DNA of 64,000 nt from NCBI RefSeq assembly GCF_033807535.1, contig NZ_CP136856.1, positions 3,490,001 through 3,554,000 of the forward strand, read 5' to 3'. This document shows, piece by piece, positions 1 to 8,642 of the stretch. The notes beneath the pieces are model-generated. The model was not told where the DNA came from. It worked only from the letters and a program-made list of their open reading frames with translations, and did not search any database. A program made the position numbers and the translations under genes. Within the stretch, counting starts at the first letter, position 1. Each line of letters begins with the position of its first letter. The stretch is from Oceanisphaera sp. IT1-181 (GTDB lineage: Bacteria > Pseudomonadota > Gammaproteobacteria > Enterobacterales > Aeromonadaceae).

Positions 1-701
1 TCTTGGCTTTCTATTAGTGTGAAATAAATCAGACTCTCACGGCCAGTCATGGCCGAGGTGACAGTACGTGATTCCATATCGAACACGTTTTCGATCAGGT
101 GATGTTCTTGCTCTTGCAACACGCCGGCCTGCGCGCCCGCTTCCATCATGGCGATGATGTCTTCTGGCGTGATCTCGTCCTTGCGCATGGTGGGCACTTT
201 AAATAAGCGGAAGAACAGATTTGCCAAACCATTAAACAGCCACACCAAAGGCCTAAGTGCCACCAGACAAAACGCCATGGGACGCACGACAGACACGGCT
301 ATTCGCTCCGGCGCTATCATGGCTAATCGCTTAGGCATTAGGTCGGCAAATAAGATAAAAAGCGACGTCACGACAAAGAAGGACATAAAGAAGGCGGTTT
401 TCTCAATCCAAGCGCCAACAAAGAATGTTTTTAGCAAGTCGGTCAAAAAGGGCGTAAACGCCGCTTCCCCTAAGATACCGCCTAAGATGGCCACTGCGTT
501 TAAGCCGATTTGCACCACTGTAAAGAAATTACCCGGTTGCTCTTGCAGCAGGAGTACCTTAGCAGCATTCAGATCGCCGTCACTGGCCATCATCCTGAGT
601 TTTATCTTGCGAGAAGCCGCCAGGGCAATTTCAGATATGGAAAAGAATGAACTAATCGCCACCAGCAAGATTAAGATCAAGAGGTTCTCAAACAACGTCA
701 T
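1..701 (-). CDS. paeA: YtfL/PaeA-type CNNM-family membrane protein (5' part)
   Basis: The first 233 codons are present; the 3' end lies outside the window. The translation starts MTLFENLLILILLVAISSFF, a first membrane segment, followed by SEIALAASRKIKLRMMASDG, GNFFTVVQIGLNAVAILGG and LFADLMPKR, which match the DUF21 (CNNM) transmembrane domain of E. coli YtfL closely. The visible end (DEITPEDIIAMMEAGAQAGVL, then HHLIENVFDMESRTV) leads into the CBS-pair region. E. coli YtfL/PaeA is an inner-membrane protein linked to cadaverine and putrescine export; family members elsewhere are called CorC/HlyC-like. The start at 701 is the first ATG before the hydrophobic segment. Assignment by remembered similarity only. 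Confidence 0.85.
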   Translation of the reverse strand, partial: MTLFENLLILILLVAISSFFSISEIALAASRKIKLRMMASDGDLNAAKVLLLQEQPGNFFTVVQIGLNAVAILGGILGEAAFTPFLTDLLKTFFVGAWIEKTAFFMSFFVVTSLFILFADLMPKRLAMIAPERIAVSVVRPMAFCLVALRPLVWLFNGLANLFFRLFKVPTMRKDEITPEDIIAMMEAGAQAGVLQEQEHHLIENVFDMESRTVTSAMTGRESLIYFTLIESQ

Positions 702-941
702 AGTGCTACACCGATAAAAGTAAGGAAAAAGGCCAGTTATACCAGCAGCTCAAGGTATCATTATGTATGCTATTTCACAGCAGCTAAATCGCTGTTTTAA
801 TCAGTTGGCAAAAAAGGCGTAAAAAGGCGTAAAAAGTATAAAAACTTGCGGCCATGCTGCACGAGCTAGACTTGGATTATTTCATTCTTGAGCACAGATT
901 AGCTGTTTTCGCTCCATCACTTAGTCAATGGGTCATTAAGT

Positions 942-2045
942 ATGTTAACCAAAAAACTAGGGCTCGCAGGCCTGTGGCTGTTGTTACAGCTGCCCAACCA
1001 AGTGTGGGCAAACAGTTCAGAGTATTGGTCGCTGCAAGAGTACTTAACCCTGTTTCCGGCACAACAGCCGTTATCCCAGCAATTTGCTAACCGAGTGCGG
1101 CAGCCCGCCGTGCCGTTGCAAGCGCCTTTAGCTAAACCGGTCAGTATTATAATGCTCACCCCCGATCAACAGGTATCGGATTACTGGTTGCGTAACCAAC
1201 AAAGCTTGAGCAAAAGGTTAGCTGAGATAGGCGTACCTTTTAATTTACACAGCTATGCTTCCTTACCTGCCACTGCCCACCGAGAGCAAGAGCAACAACT
1301 GGCCAATGCTTTACTCAGTGATCCTGACTATCTAATTTTAACCTTGAACTCACAGCGTCAAGGGGTGCTGATCGATAAATTAATGACTCGCGATCGACCC
1401 AAAATTATTTTAATGAACATCACTACGCCGTTGAAGCACTTACGCAACCGGCAGCCTTTCTTTTACGTCGGCTTTGATCACAAAGACGGCACGCGCTTAT
1501 TAAATAAGAAGATCAAAGAGCTGACCAGCAGCCAAGCTAATTATTTGATGCTCTACGGTACGCGCGGTTACGTTAGTGAAGCCAGGGGCGATGAATTCAT
1601 TCATTTAAACGCCAATGAACCTTACATGAATCTGAGCCAAGCGTTTTACACGGACGTGAGTGCTGAAAAAGCCAAGCAGGCGGTACTGCAAACTTTAAAA
1701 GCTAAGCCGAATATTAATCTTATTTATGCCTGCACCACAGATATTGCCTTAGGTGCGGCAGCCGCGTTAAAACAGTTAAATAAAGCAGGCAAAGTTATTC
1801 TTAATGGTTGGGGAGGCGGCAGCGCTGAACTCGATGCCTTAGCGGCGGGCAGCCTAGATCTGACCGTGATGCGGATGAATGATGATAATGGAGTGGCCAT
1901 AGCGGAAGCCATACGTCTTGATCAAGTTGGAAAGAACAATTTGATCCCACAAGTTTACAGTGGAGATTTTGCCGTCATCGACCGACAAACTCCCAAAGCC
2001 GAACTGGAGCGTCTCAAAGATTATGCTTTCCGTTACTCAAACTAA
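942..2045 (+). CDS. luxP: LuxP-type periplasmic autoinducer-2 binding protein
   Basis: A 367-residue secreted protein with an N-terminal signal peptide (hydrophobic residues 5-20, cleavage probably after VWA near residue 23). The rest is a periplasmic-binding-protein fold of the ribose/LuxP class. Stretches that recall Vibrio LuxP are FYVGFDHKDGTRLL, YGTRGYVSEARGDEF, NGWGGGSAELDAL and TVMRMNDD; in Vibrio LuxP the Trp and Arg in the last segments contact the furanosyl borate diester AI-2. LuxP hands the signal to LuxQ, and a LuxQ-type sensor gene overlaps the 3' end by 23 nt, so the two are translationally coupled. Other sugar-binding proteins of the same fold are possible, but the partner gene favours LuxP. 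Confidence 0.85.
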   Translation: MLTKKLGLAGLWLLLQLPNQVWANSSEYWSLQEYLTLFPAQQPLSQQFANRVRQPAVPLQAPLAKPVSIIMLTPDQQVSDYWLRNQQSLSKRLAEIGVPFNLHSYASLPATAHREQEQQLANALLSDPDYLILTLNSQRQGVLIDKLMTRDRPKIILMNITTPLKHLRNRQPFFYVGFDHKDGTRLLNKKIKELTSSQANYLMLYGTRGYVSEARGDEFIHLNANEPYMNLSQAFYTDVSAEKAKQAVLQTLKAKPNINLIYACTTDIALGAAAALKQLNKAGKVILNGWGGGSAELDALAAGSLDLTVMRMNDDNGVAIAEAIRLDQVGKNNLIPQVYSGDFAVIDRQTPKAELERLKDYAFRYSN

Positions 2046-2964
2046 TCGCCGACGCCAGCAAGCTATGTTGAAGCTGGCCTTACATTTTCTCTTGCCGCTA
2101 TTGTTTTTACTGGCTGGCAGTTTTTTATTATTGGCATGGCAGTCCACTACCCGCATCGTCAATGACAGTATCAATTATCAAATGCAAGAGGCACACGATA
2201 GAGCACAGAGTCGTTTAGACAGTTATCTGACCGGCCTAAATACGTTACTGACCAGTACCGCGGAAAACCCAGCATTAGCCAATATCTTGGTTAAAGGAGA
2301 TAGGCCTGCTGCTAAAAAAATACTGCAAAACACCTTGAGTCATAGTTATGGTGAGTATTTAGATTTATTACTATTAACACGCCAAAATCAATACTGGACC
2401 AATCTAAATTCACCACTGTATTTACTGGGCAATCATTTAAATGTACTCATCGTTGATACGCCTTATTTTAACAAGTGGTCTAGCATAGAGCTCATTCCTG
2501 AGCCCGCCCCCTTAATTGCTATAATACAGCGCTATCCTATTTTATCTGCAGACTCTGGTCTGATAGCGGGCAGCTTATTTGGTGGTTTGGTCCTAAACGA
2601 CAACCTGACCTTGATCAGTTTACTCAGCCAAGGGGCCACGAATAAAAGTTTAAAATTACTGATTGATGACCAACCCGTGGGCCCTACCTTTAATACGGGT
2701 AAGATTGAACAGACTATTTTTGAGCAGGCGATAGCCAGTAATTTGAGTCGAGGTAAAGTTGCAGATCATTACTTTAGTCGCCAACCGTTACTGATTAATG
2801 GCGAGGCGAGCAAGTTACAATTATTATTGATAGCAGATAAATCGATGTCGGAACAATTAGCACATGCCTATTTTTATCATCTACTACTGGCGTTAGTGCT
2901 AATACTACTATTTATAGCGACCTACTTTTTCTTAACCATAAAGTCTGCCCAGTTAAGGCAATAA
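2023..2964 (+). CDS. LuxQ-type periplasmic sensor lacking the kinase
   Basis: 313 residues. A short cytoplasmic N-terminus is followed by a transmembrane segment (about residues 16-38), a periplasmic domain of about 230 residues, a second transmembrane segment (about residues 285-306) and a stop codon six residues later. The topology and the position after luxP fit the LuxQ periplasmic double-PAS sensor, but the HAMP/PAS linker, histidine kinase and receiver of full LuxQ (about 850 residues) are absent. The next 25 nt run into a hairpin and then the convergent glmS, so no kinase remnant is left downstream. The start at 2023 lies inside the end of luxP; an in-frame start at 1960 would add 21 residues that do not look like protein sequence. 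It may titrate LuxP, pair with another kinase, or be decaying. Confidence 0.75.
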   Translation: MLSVTQTNRRRQQAMLKLALHFLLPLLFLLAGSFLLLAWQSTTRIVNDSINYQMQEAHDRAQSRLDSYLTGLNTLLTSTAENPALANILVKGDRPAAKKILQNTLSHSYGEYLDLLLLTRQNQYWTNLNSPLYLLGNHLNVLIVDTPYFNKWSSIELIPEPAPLIAIIQRYPILSADSGLIAGSLFGGLVLNDNLTLISLLSQGATNKSLKLLIDDQPVGPTFNTGKIEQTIFEQAIASNLSRGKVADHYFSRQPLLINGEASKLQLLLIADKSMSEQLAHAYFYHLLLALVLILLFIATYFFLTIKSAQLRQ

Positions 2965-2989
2965 TTAATCGGGTAAGTTTAATTTATAA

Positions 2990-3023
2990 AACTCTGCCTA
3001 CTTTAATATAAGTAGGCAGAGTT
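2990..3023. terminator. Hairpin between luxQ' and glmS
   Basis: A perfect 14-bp inverted repeat (AACTCTGCCTACTT, 6-nt loop, AAGTAGGCAGAGTT) lies in the 71-bp gap between two convergent genes. Flanks are AT-rich but have no long T-run on either strand, so termination is inferred from the stem and its position. Confidence 0.7.
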
Positions 3024-3035
3024 AAAATGATAGCG

Positions 3036-4868
3036 TTATTCTACCGTCACTGATTTAGCTAGATTTCTTGGCTGGTCTACATCTGTGCCTTTAATAAGCG
3101 CTACATAATAAGACAGTAATTGCAGTGGAAGCGTATAGACTATGGGTGCGATAGCCATAGGCACATGAGGCACTTGGATGACGCGCATGCTGGCATCGCC
3201 TTTAAAGTCCGCTTGTTCGTCTGCAAACACATACAATTGTCCGCCTCGAGCCCGCACTTCTTCGACGTTCGACTTTAGCTTTTCCAATAAGTCATTATTC
3301 GGTGCCACCACAATGATTGGCATATCTGCGTCAATCAGCGCCAGCGGCCCGTGCTTAAGCTCACCGGCAGCATAGGCTTCTGCGTGAATATAAGAAATTT
3401 CTTTTAGCTTAAGTGCACCTTCCATGGCAATCGGATACTGCTCGCCGCGGCCCAGAAACAAACTGTGCTCTTTCTCGGAAAATTCTTCAGCCAACACTTC
3501 TATATCAGCAGCCAGTTTCAAAGTATCAAGCAAATGGCCGGGCAAAGCGCGTAAAGATTGCACCAGCTCGCTTTCAGTATCCGCCGTCATGTAGCCGCGA
3601 CAGCGCCCTACCGCAGTGACCAGCATCAGTAATCCCGCCAGTTGCGTAGTAAACGCTTTGGTCGAGGCCACACCTATTTCGGCACCGGCTCGTGTCATAA
3701 AGGCCAAGTCCGATTCGCGCACTAAAGAAGAGCCCGGTACGTTACAAATGGCCAAGCTGCTCATAAAGCCCGATTGTTTAGCTAACCGCAGTGCCGCTAA
3801 GGTATCCGCAGTTTCACCACTTTGTGACAAGGTGATCAGCAGGCTATTTGGCCGTACTACCGACTTGCGATAGCGAAACTCAGACGCAATTTCAATATCA
3901 CACGAAATGCCAGCCAAGGCTTCAAACCAGTAACGGGCCACCATGCCCGCATGGTAGGAGGTGCCGCAGGCAATCAGCTGTATATGCTCGACTTTTTCGA
4001 AGATATCACGAGCACCATTACCGAAAGAATCCACTACTACCGCCGATTCGGTGATGCGACCTTCTAGGGTATCGGTGATGGCCTTGGGCTGCTCGTAGAT
4101 TTCTTTCAGCATATGATGGCGATATTCGCCTTTGTCGCCGGCATCATGAGTCACGTCAGACTCTAGCTCATCACGCATAACGGGATTGCCATGAGTATCA
4201 AAGACGCGCACTTCACGACGTGTTACTTCGGCTACGTCGCCTTCCTCTAAAAATAGGAAGCGACGGGTCACCGGCAATAGCGCTAGCTGATCCGAAGCGA
4301 TAAAATTCTCGCCTAATCCTAAACCAATCACCAAAGGTGAACCGGAGCGTGCCACCACTAAGCAAGAGGGATCGCGCGCGTCCATCAATACAGTGCCGTA
4401 GGCGCCACGCAGCTCTTTAACTGTGGTTTGTAATGCCGCCAGCAAAGAGTCGCACTCTTGACGATGATAATGCACTAAGTGAGCAATCACTTCGGTATCG
4501 GTATCTGAGCTAAATTCGTAGCCTTTGCCTTGCAGTTCAGCCCGCAAGCTTTCATGGTTTTCGATGATGCCGTTATGTACCACGACAATATCACCAGACA
4601 CATGAGGGTGCGCGTTACGTTGTGAAGGCTCGCCATGAGTCGCCCAACGGGTATGGGCAATACCCGTACCACCGGCTAGCGGCTGTGCTTCGAGTGCGCT
4701 GGCCAATGCTTGTACCTTGCCAAGCTCACGCAAGCGGCCTAATTGGCCAGAGGCTTGAATGATGGCCACGCCCGCCGAGTCGTAACCGCGATATTCAAGA
4801 CGGCGCAGCCCTTCTACTAAGATTTCTGCCACATCACGCTGGGCTACTGCCCCTACAATTCCGCACAT
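3036..4868 (-). CDS. glmS: Glutamine-fructose-6-phosphate aminotransferase
   Basis: A cytoplasmic enzyme of 610 residues, the usual GlmS length (E. coli 609). It makes glucosamine-6-phosphate from fructose-6-phosphate and glutamine, the first step to UDP-GlcNAc. The start gives MCGIVGAVAQRD, so the catalytic Cys is residue 2 after Met removal. The glutaminase domain shows RWATHGEPSQRNAHPH, and the two SIS domains show ACGTSYHAG and LSQSGETADT; the end is PRNLAKSVTVE. A longer frame upstream would bury the catalytic Cys and is rejected. An AAGGA site lies 7 nt before the ATG. The regulator gene ends 10 nt upstream, so the two are probably cotranscribed. The UDP-GlcNAc partner gene glmU lies about 9 kb away, beyond the N-ATPase operon. 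Confidence 0.97.
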   Translation of the reverse strand: MCGIVGAVAQRDVAEILVEGLRRLEYRGYDSAGVAIIQASGQLGRLRELGKVQALASALEAQPLAGGTGIAHTRWATHGEPSQRNAHPHVSGDIVVVHNGIIENHESLRAELQGKGYEFSSDTDTEVIAHLVHYHRQECDSLLAALQTTVKELRGAYGTVLMDARDPSCLVVARSGSPLVIGLGLGENFIASDQLALLPVTRRFLFLEEGDVAEVTRREVRVFDTHGNPVMRDELESDVTHDAGDKGEYRHHMLKEIYEQPKAITDTLEGRITESAVVVDSFGNGARDIFEKVEHIQLIACGTSYHAGMVARYWFEALAGISCDIEIASEFRYRKSVVRPNSLLITLSQSGETADTLAALRLAKQSGFMSSLAICNVPGSSLVRESDLAFMTRAGAEIGVASTKAFTTQLAGLLMLVTAVGRCRGYMTADTESELVQSLRALPGHLLDTLKLAADIEVLAEEFSEKEHSLFLGRGEQYPIAMEGALKLKEISYIHAEAYAAGELKHGPLALIDADMPIIVVAPNNDLLEKLKSNVEEVRARGGQLYVFADEQADFKGDASMRVIQVPHVPMAIAPIVYTLPLQLLSYYVALIKGTDVDQPRNLAKSVTVE

Positions 4869-4878
4869 AGATAATTCC

Positions 4879-5691
4879 TTAAGATTTAGGGGCAATAACT
4901 AAGTTAATACCCTTTTGTTCTAGATGTTGTTGCTGCTCGGCCGAAATACCACTATCAGTCACTAGGGTATGAATAGCGCACCAAGGCAGTTCAAGGTTGG
5001 GGATCTTGCGGCCAATTTTATCTGACTCCACCATCACCACCACTTCTCGCGCTACCTCAGCCATCACCCGAGATAACCCGGTTAGCTCGTTAAAAGTCGT
5101 CGTGCCACGCTCCAGATCGATACTGTCAGCACCAATAAACAACTGATCGAAATCATAAGAGCGTAGTACCTGTTCGGCTACCTGTCCTTGAAAGGACTCA
5201 GAAGAGGCATCCCAAGTGCCGCCTGTCATCAATAAAGTGGGTTCAGGCTCTAACTCACGCAACGCATTGGCGACCATTAGTGAGTTAGTCATCACTACCA
5301 AGCCACGCTTGTGAGCCAGCTCACCCAGCAAAGCAGCAGTAGTGCTGCCGCTGTCGATAATAATGCGATTATGATCGCGAATACGCTCGGCGGCAGCTTT
5401 GGCTAAGGCCTGTTTTTGTGGAGATATCGGCTCGTTGATGCGCTCGGCGACCATGTCACTGGGCACCAGCACGGCACCCCCATAACGGCGCAGTAAGAGG
5501 CCGTTGTTCTCCAGTGCAGTTAAATCTTTACGAATGGTCACTTCGGAGGTGGCAAAGCGTTGGGCTAACTCGTCTACCGTCACTTCACCCTGCTCGTTTA
5601 ACAGCGCAATTATAGTATGGCGACGCTGCTGAGTATTAGGCTTAGCAACGTGAGCGCTCGGCTTAGCAGTGTGGATTTTTGGTTTCGACAT
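4879..5691 (-). CDS. DeoR/GlpR-family regulator upstream of glmS
   Basis: 270 residues. An N-terminal DeoR winged helix-turn-helix (RRHTIIALLNEQGEVTVDEL, then FATSEVTIRKDLTALENNGL) is followed by the DeoR C-terminal sugar-phosphate sensor domain (DSGSTTAALLGEL, MTNSLMVANAL, GADSIDLERG). It lies 10 nt before glmS, an arrangement also seen in pseudomonads where the regulator is called GlmR, so control of glmS in response to an amino-sugar phosphate is likely by inference. The start at 5691 precedes a Lys/His-rich leader; an upstream start at 5793 would read through the operator-like palindrome and is less likely. That 15-nt palindrome lies only 12 nt before the ATG and may mediate autoregulation. 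Confidence 0.88.
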   Translation of the reverse strand: MSKPKIHTAKPSAHVAKPNTQQRRHTIIALLNEQGEVTVDELAQRFATSEVTIRKDLTALENNGLLLRRYGGAVLVPSDMVAERINEPISPQKQALAKAAAERIRDHNRIIIDSGSTTAALLGELAHKRGLVVMTNSLMVANALRELEPEPTLLMTGGTWDASSESFQGQVAEQVLRSYDFDQLFIGADSIDLERGTTTFNELTGLSRVMAEVAREVVVMVESDKIGRKIPNLELPWCAIHTLVTDSGISAEQQQHLEQKGINLVIAPKS

Positions 5692-5702
5692 GTATGCTTT
5701 AA

Positions 5703-5717
5703 GTTTCGAATCGAAAC
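5703..5717. promoter_or_regulatory. Palindrome before the DeoR-family gene
   Basis: GTTTCGA-A-TCGAAAC, a perfect 7-bp palindrome with a single central base, starts 12 nt upstream of the regulator's ATG. DeoR/GlpR-family operators often contain TTTCG/CGAAA half-sites, so this is a candidate autoregulatory operator for the regulator and glmS. Binding is inferred, not shown. Confidence 0.5.
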
Positions 5718-5885
5718 AAAATACTAGCAGATCAAAAGATAACGGAGCAAGTGTTAATACCGCTAGCGCTTTAAGATGAAAGCACGGCTGCAACCTTCAC
5801 TATGCAATAGTAAATAAAATACGGATTAAGGCGCTGTAAGCTAGCCTAGACTCTGAGCCAGATAAGATGGAGTAGTTCATGATCT

Positions 5886-5920
5886 AGCGTAAATTATAAG
5901 TCCCTAATTTACGCTATACT
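5886..5920 (+). promoter_or_regulatory. Inverted repeat and -10-like box before the N-ATPase operon
   Basis: An 11-bp perfect inverted repeat (AGCGTAAATTA, 8-nt spacer, TAATTTACGCT at 5905-5915) is followed directly by TATACT at 5915-5920, a good -10 hexamer. No TTGACA-like -35 is present at 17 nt; the left arm sits there instead. This would suit a repressor or activator site over a sigma-70 promoter for the operon starting at 5987. The regulator is unknown. Confidence 0.45.
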
Positions 5921-5986
5921 CACACTCCTAACCTAGGATTTTACCTAGTTTAATTAAGTAGTTAGATGTTTAAGAAGGCCATCATA

Positions 5987-7453
5987 ATGTCGGTTTTAAG
6001 CACTCCTCATTCGCAACCAAGCTCAGTACAGTCAGAGCTAACGCAGCCTAATCTCACACAAACTAACAGTGGCCAAGTCATCAAAATTCGTGGCGGCGTA
6101 GTGGATGTGCACTTTTCTGATATTGCGCCTCGTATTCATGACTTGCTGTATGCCGGCGACGGCACTACAGAAAGAATTCCCATGGAAGTGGCGTCATTGC
6201 TTGATAACGGCGTGGTGCGCTGTATGTCATTAAGCAGCGTGCAAGGCTTAGGTTTAGGGATGCCAGTAGTCGCCACAGGCGCGCCGATTCAGGTGCCGGT
6301 AGGAGATGCAGTATTAGGCCGTATGCTCAATGTGTTTGGTGAGCCCATCGATAATAAACCCGCCATTGAAGGCGCCGAGCGGCGCTCCATTCATCAAGAC
6401 CCCCCGCCATTAGCGGATCGGGTGGTGCACAGTGAAATATTAGAAACCGGCATTAAAGCCATCGACCTGCTATCGCCCATCGAGCGCGGCGGCAAAACCG
6501 GCCTCTTTGGCGGCGCCGGCGTGGGCAAAACCGTATTAATTACCGAGCTGATTAATAATACGGTGCAGCATTATCAAGGGGTGAGTTTGTTTTGTGGCAT
6601 TGGCGAGCGTTCACGAGAAGCAGAAGAGTTATATCGTGAAATGGGCGAGGCCGGGGTGCGCGATAAAACCGTGATGCTGTTTGGCCAGATGAATGAAGCG
6701 CCAGGAGTGCGCTTCTTGGTGGGTAAGTCTGCACTCACTATGGCCGAGTACTTTCGAGATGTGCAACAGCAAGACGTACTGCTGCTTATAGATAATGTGT
6801 TTCGTTTTGTGCAAGCGGGCTCTGAAGTGTCCGGCTTATTAGGCCGCATGCCCTCGCGCGTAGGCTATCAACCGACGTTGGCCACCGAGTTGGCGTCACT
6901 GCAAGAGCGCATTACCTCTACCAACAAGGCGGCCATTACCTCTATTCAGGCGGTGTATGTGCCGGCCGATGACTTTACCGATCCCGCTGCCGCGCATATT
7001 TTCTCGCATCTTTCCGCTTCCGTGGTGTTGTCTCGTAAACGCGCCAGTGAAGGCTTATATCCGGCGGTAGATCCACTGGCATCGGCGTCTGTGATGCTCA
7101 CGCCCGCCGTAGTAGGCCAGCGCCATTATGATATTGCCCGCGCGGTGCGCCGCACCTTGGCGGAATATGAAGAGCTGCGCGATATTATTGCCATGCTCGG
7201 CATGGAAGAGTTATCCGCCAGCGATCGCGCCGTAGTAGCGCGCGCACGGCGCTTAGAGCGGTTCTTAACCCAGCCATTTTTCACTACCGGCTCTTTCACC
7301 GGCACCGGCGGTAAGCGGGTGTCGATTAGCGAGACCTTGGCGGGCTGTGAAACCATCTTAAACCAAACTCAGTTCGACGATAATGAAATGGATTACTACA
7401 TGATAGGTTCACTGGCCGACTTGAAACCGGCAGGGTTGGAGCAAAAGGTGTGA
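5987..7453 (+). CDS. atpD: N-ATPase beta subunit
   Basis: First gene of a second F-type ATPase operon. It is a catalytic beta subunit of about 488 residues: Walker A GLFGGAGVGKT, GERSREAEELYREM, the Walker B region LLLIDNVFRFVQAGSEVSGL, and GRMPSRVGYQPTLATEL. It is clearly diverged from the canonical beta at 15586-16974. The start at 5987 has AAGAAGG about 8 nt upstream; an in-frame ATG at 5966 has a weaker site. The order atpDCQRBEFAG that follows is the hallmark of N-ATPases, predicted Na+- or H+-translocating rotary ATPases found beside a normal ATP synthase in marine and some pathogenic bacteria. The enzyme probably hydrolyses ATP to pump cations; direction and ion are inference. Confidence 0.93.
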   Translation: MSVLSTPHSQPSSVQSELTQPNLTQTNSGQVIKIRGGVVDVHFSDIAPRIHDLLYAGDGTTERIPMEVASLLDNGVVRCMSLSSVQGLGLGMPVVATGAPIQVPVGDAVLGRMLNVFGEPIDNKPAIEGAERRSIHQDPPPLADRVVHSEILETGIKAIDLLSPIERGGKTGLFGGAGVGKTVLITELINNTVQHYQGVSLFCGIGERSREAEELYREMGEAGVRDKTVMLFGQMNEAPGVRFLVGKSALTMAEYFRDVQQQDVLLLIDNVFRFVQAGSEVSGLLGRMPSRVGYQPTLATELASLQERITSTNKAAITSIQAVYVPADDFTDPAAAHIFSHLSASVVLSRKRASEGLYPAVDPLASASVMLTPAVVGQRHYDIARAVRRTLAEYEELRDIIAMLGMEELSASDRAVVARARRLERFLTQPFFTTGSFTGTGGKRVSISETLAGCETILNQTQFDDNEMDYYMIGSLADLKPAGLEQKV

Positions 7454-7455
7454 GT

Positions 7456-7914
7456 ATGAGTCAGCAGGCAGAGCAGGGGTTAGTGAAAGAACAGGGCGTA
7501 GCGACAGGGCAGGTAACACTATTGCAGGTTGAGCTGCGCCTGCCCACCCGCGCCTTATTTTCCGGCACGGCCCGTAAGGTATTTGCCACCGCCCACAATG
7601 GCGCCTTTACACTATTGGTTAACCATACAGATTTTGTGACCGCCTTGGTGCCCTCGATACTGATCGTCACCGATGAAACCGGCGGTGAGCTCTTTTTTGC
7701 GGTCGATGAGGGCATCTTAGTGAAGAAAGACCATCGCGTGCATATCGCCATCCAACGTGGGCTACAAGGTGAGTCACTCGCAGCCATCAATGAATTAGTG
7801 AACACTCACTTCTTCGCCGTCGATGAAGAGGAAAGGGTGGCGCGCTCTGCCTTATCGCGCTTAGAGGCCAATATAGTGCGTCGCTTCGGTGACTTGCGAA
7901 AACCTTCTTTATAA
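7456..7914 (+). CDS. atpC: N-ATPase epsilon subunit
   Basis: A central-stalk subunit of about 152 residues. It has the epsilon N-terminal beta-barrel pattern (VELRLPTRALFSGTARKVFA, then GAFTLLVNHTDFVTAL) and a helical C-terminus rich in Arg and Glu. Its position second in the operon, directly after atpD, is typical of N-ATPases, whereas in canonical operons atpC is last. The ATG at 7456 follows AAGG by 7 nt. A GTG at 7450, overlapping the atpD stop, is an alternative start adding two residues. Confidence 0.88.
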   Translation: MSQQAEQGLVKEQGVATGQVTLLQVELRLPTRALFSGTARKVFATAHNGAFTLLVNHTDFVTALVPSILIVTDETGGELFFAVDEGILVKKDHRVHIAIQRGLQGESLAAINELVNTHFFAVDEEERVARSALSRLEANIVRRFGDLRKPSL

Positions 7915-7948
7915 GTAAGAACGGTATGCAACCAGCTATGAGTAAAGA

Positions 7949-8275
7949 ATGATGAACAAGCCTAAAAAAGAACAAGATAAAGCCGCCGAAGCCATGCGCC
8001 GCAGTGCCCAGCGCACTCAGCAAGCGCGCAGCAGCAAAAACTTAAGCCCACTACACGGCTTTAGTACCTTCGGCATTATTGGCTGGTCCATAGCCGTGCC
8101 CACGGTGGGTGGTGCCTTTTTAGGGGTGTGGCTGGATAAGGTCGCGCCGCAGTCTTTTTCATGGCCGATGGCGCTGATCTTGGGTGGCATTATGATCGGC
8201 GGCATTATCGCTTGGAATTGGATTAATAAAGAAGACAGCAAACAACACCAAAAGTCACCTAAGGATCAGCCATGA
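7949..8275 (+). CDS. atpQ: N-ATPase AtpQ (AtpI/AtpZ-like) subunit
   Basis: A small membrane protein of 108 residues: a charged N-terminus with many Lys, Arg and Gln, then two hydrophobic segments (about residues 42-62 and 72-90) and a polar tail. The pattern GFSTFGIIGWSIAVPTVGGA, FLGVWLDKVAP and GGIMIGGIIAWNWI fits the AtpI/AtpZ-related AtpQ of N-ATPase operons, thought to help c-ring assembly or divalent-cation supply. ATG-ATG at 7949/7952 leaves a one-codon ambiguity. The stop overlaps the next start (ATGATGA). Confidence 0.82.
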   Translation: MMNKPKKEQDKAAEAMRRSAQRTQQARSSKNLSPLHGFSTFGIIGWSIAVPTVGGAFLGVWLDKVAPQSFSWPMALILGGIMIGGIIAWNWINKEDSKQHQKSPKDQP

Positions 8276-8622
8276 TGATAGCGAACTGGCCACTATTGGA
8301 GCTGGGCATAGCGCTGGAGTTAATACTGGGTTTAGCACTGGGTATAGCGGTAAGCACGAGCTTTTTTTGGGGCCTAAATTATGGCATCACCCAGGCACTT
8401 GACGCACCGCACCCCGCCCGCACCTTATTAATGAGCTTTGTATTACGCATGGCGTTGTTATTGGGTGTGGGTTTTGCGTTGGCGGCAGTGAGCGCCAGCT
8501 TATGGCCCTTGTTCGGTTATGTATTGGCCTTTTTTGTGGTGCGCGCAGTGTCGATACGTCGCGCTCGACGCGCCATCTTGGCGGCAACCACAGATAAAGG
8601 AATCCTAGATGCGAGGCAATAA
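8272..8622 (+). CDS. atpR: N-ATPase AtpR membrane subunit
   Basis: 116 residues with three predicted membrane segments (about residues 8-30, 43-64 and 66-84) and a basic tail (RRARRAIL). The place between atpQ and atpB and the size fit AtpR, a subunit found only in N-ATPase operons, for which interaction with the c-ring has been proposed from conserved polar residues within the membrane. The start overlaps the end of atpQ by 4 nt. Function rests on operon position more than on motif. Confidence 0.8.
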   Translation: MMIANWPLLELGIALELILGLALGIAVSTSFFWGLNYGITQALDAPHPARTLLMSFVLRMALLLGVGFALAAVSASLWPLFGYVLAFFVVRAVSIRRARRAILAATTDKGILDARQ

Positions 8623-8642
8623 TTGATGCAAAGGAAAATCTT

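Noticed and set aside
148..717. Open frame of 189 codons on the + strand
   Set aside because: It is antisense to the YtfL/PaeA gene, whose protein clearly matches a known family; the + frame has an unnatural composition.
3036..4868. Possible glmS ribozyme
   Set aside because: The glmS ribozyme is known from Gram-positive bacteria; only 10 nt separate glmS from the regulator gene, leaving no room for one.
4869..4895. Upstream start for glmS
   Set aside because: It would block the N-terminal catalytic cysteine, which must be exposed after Met removal.
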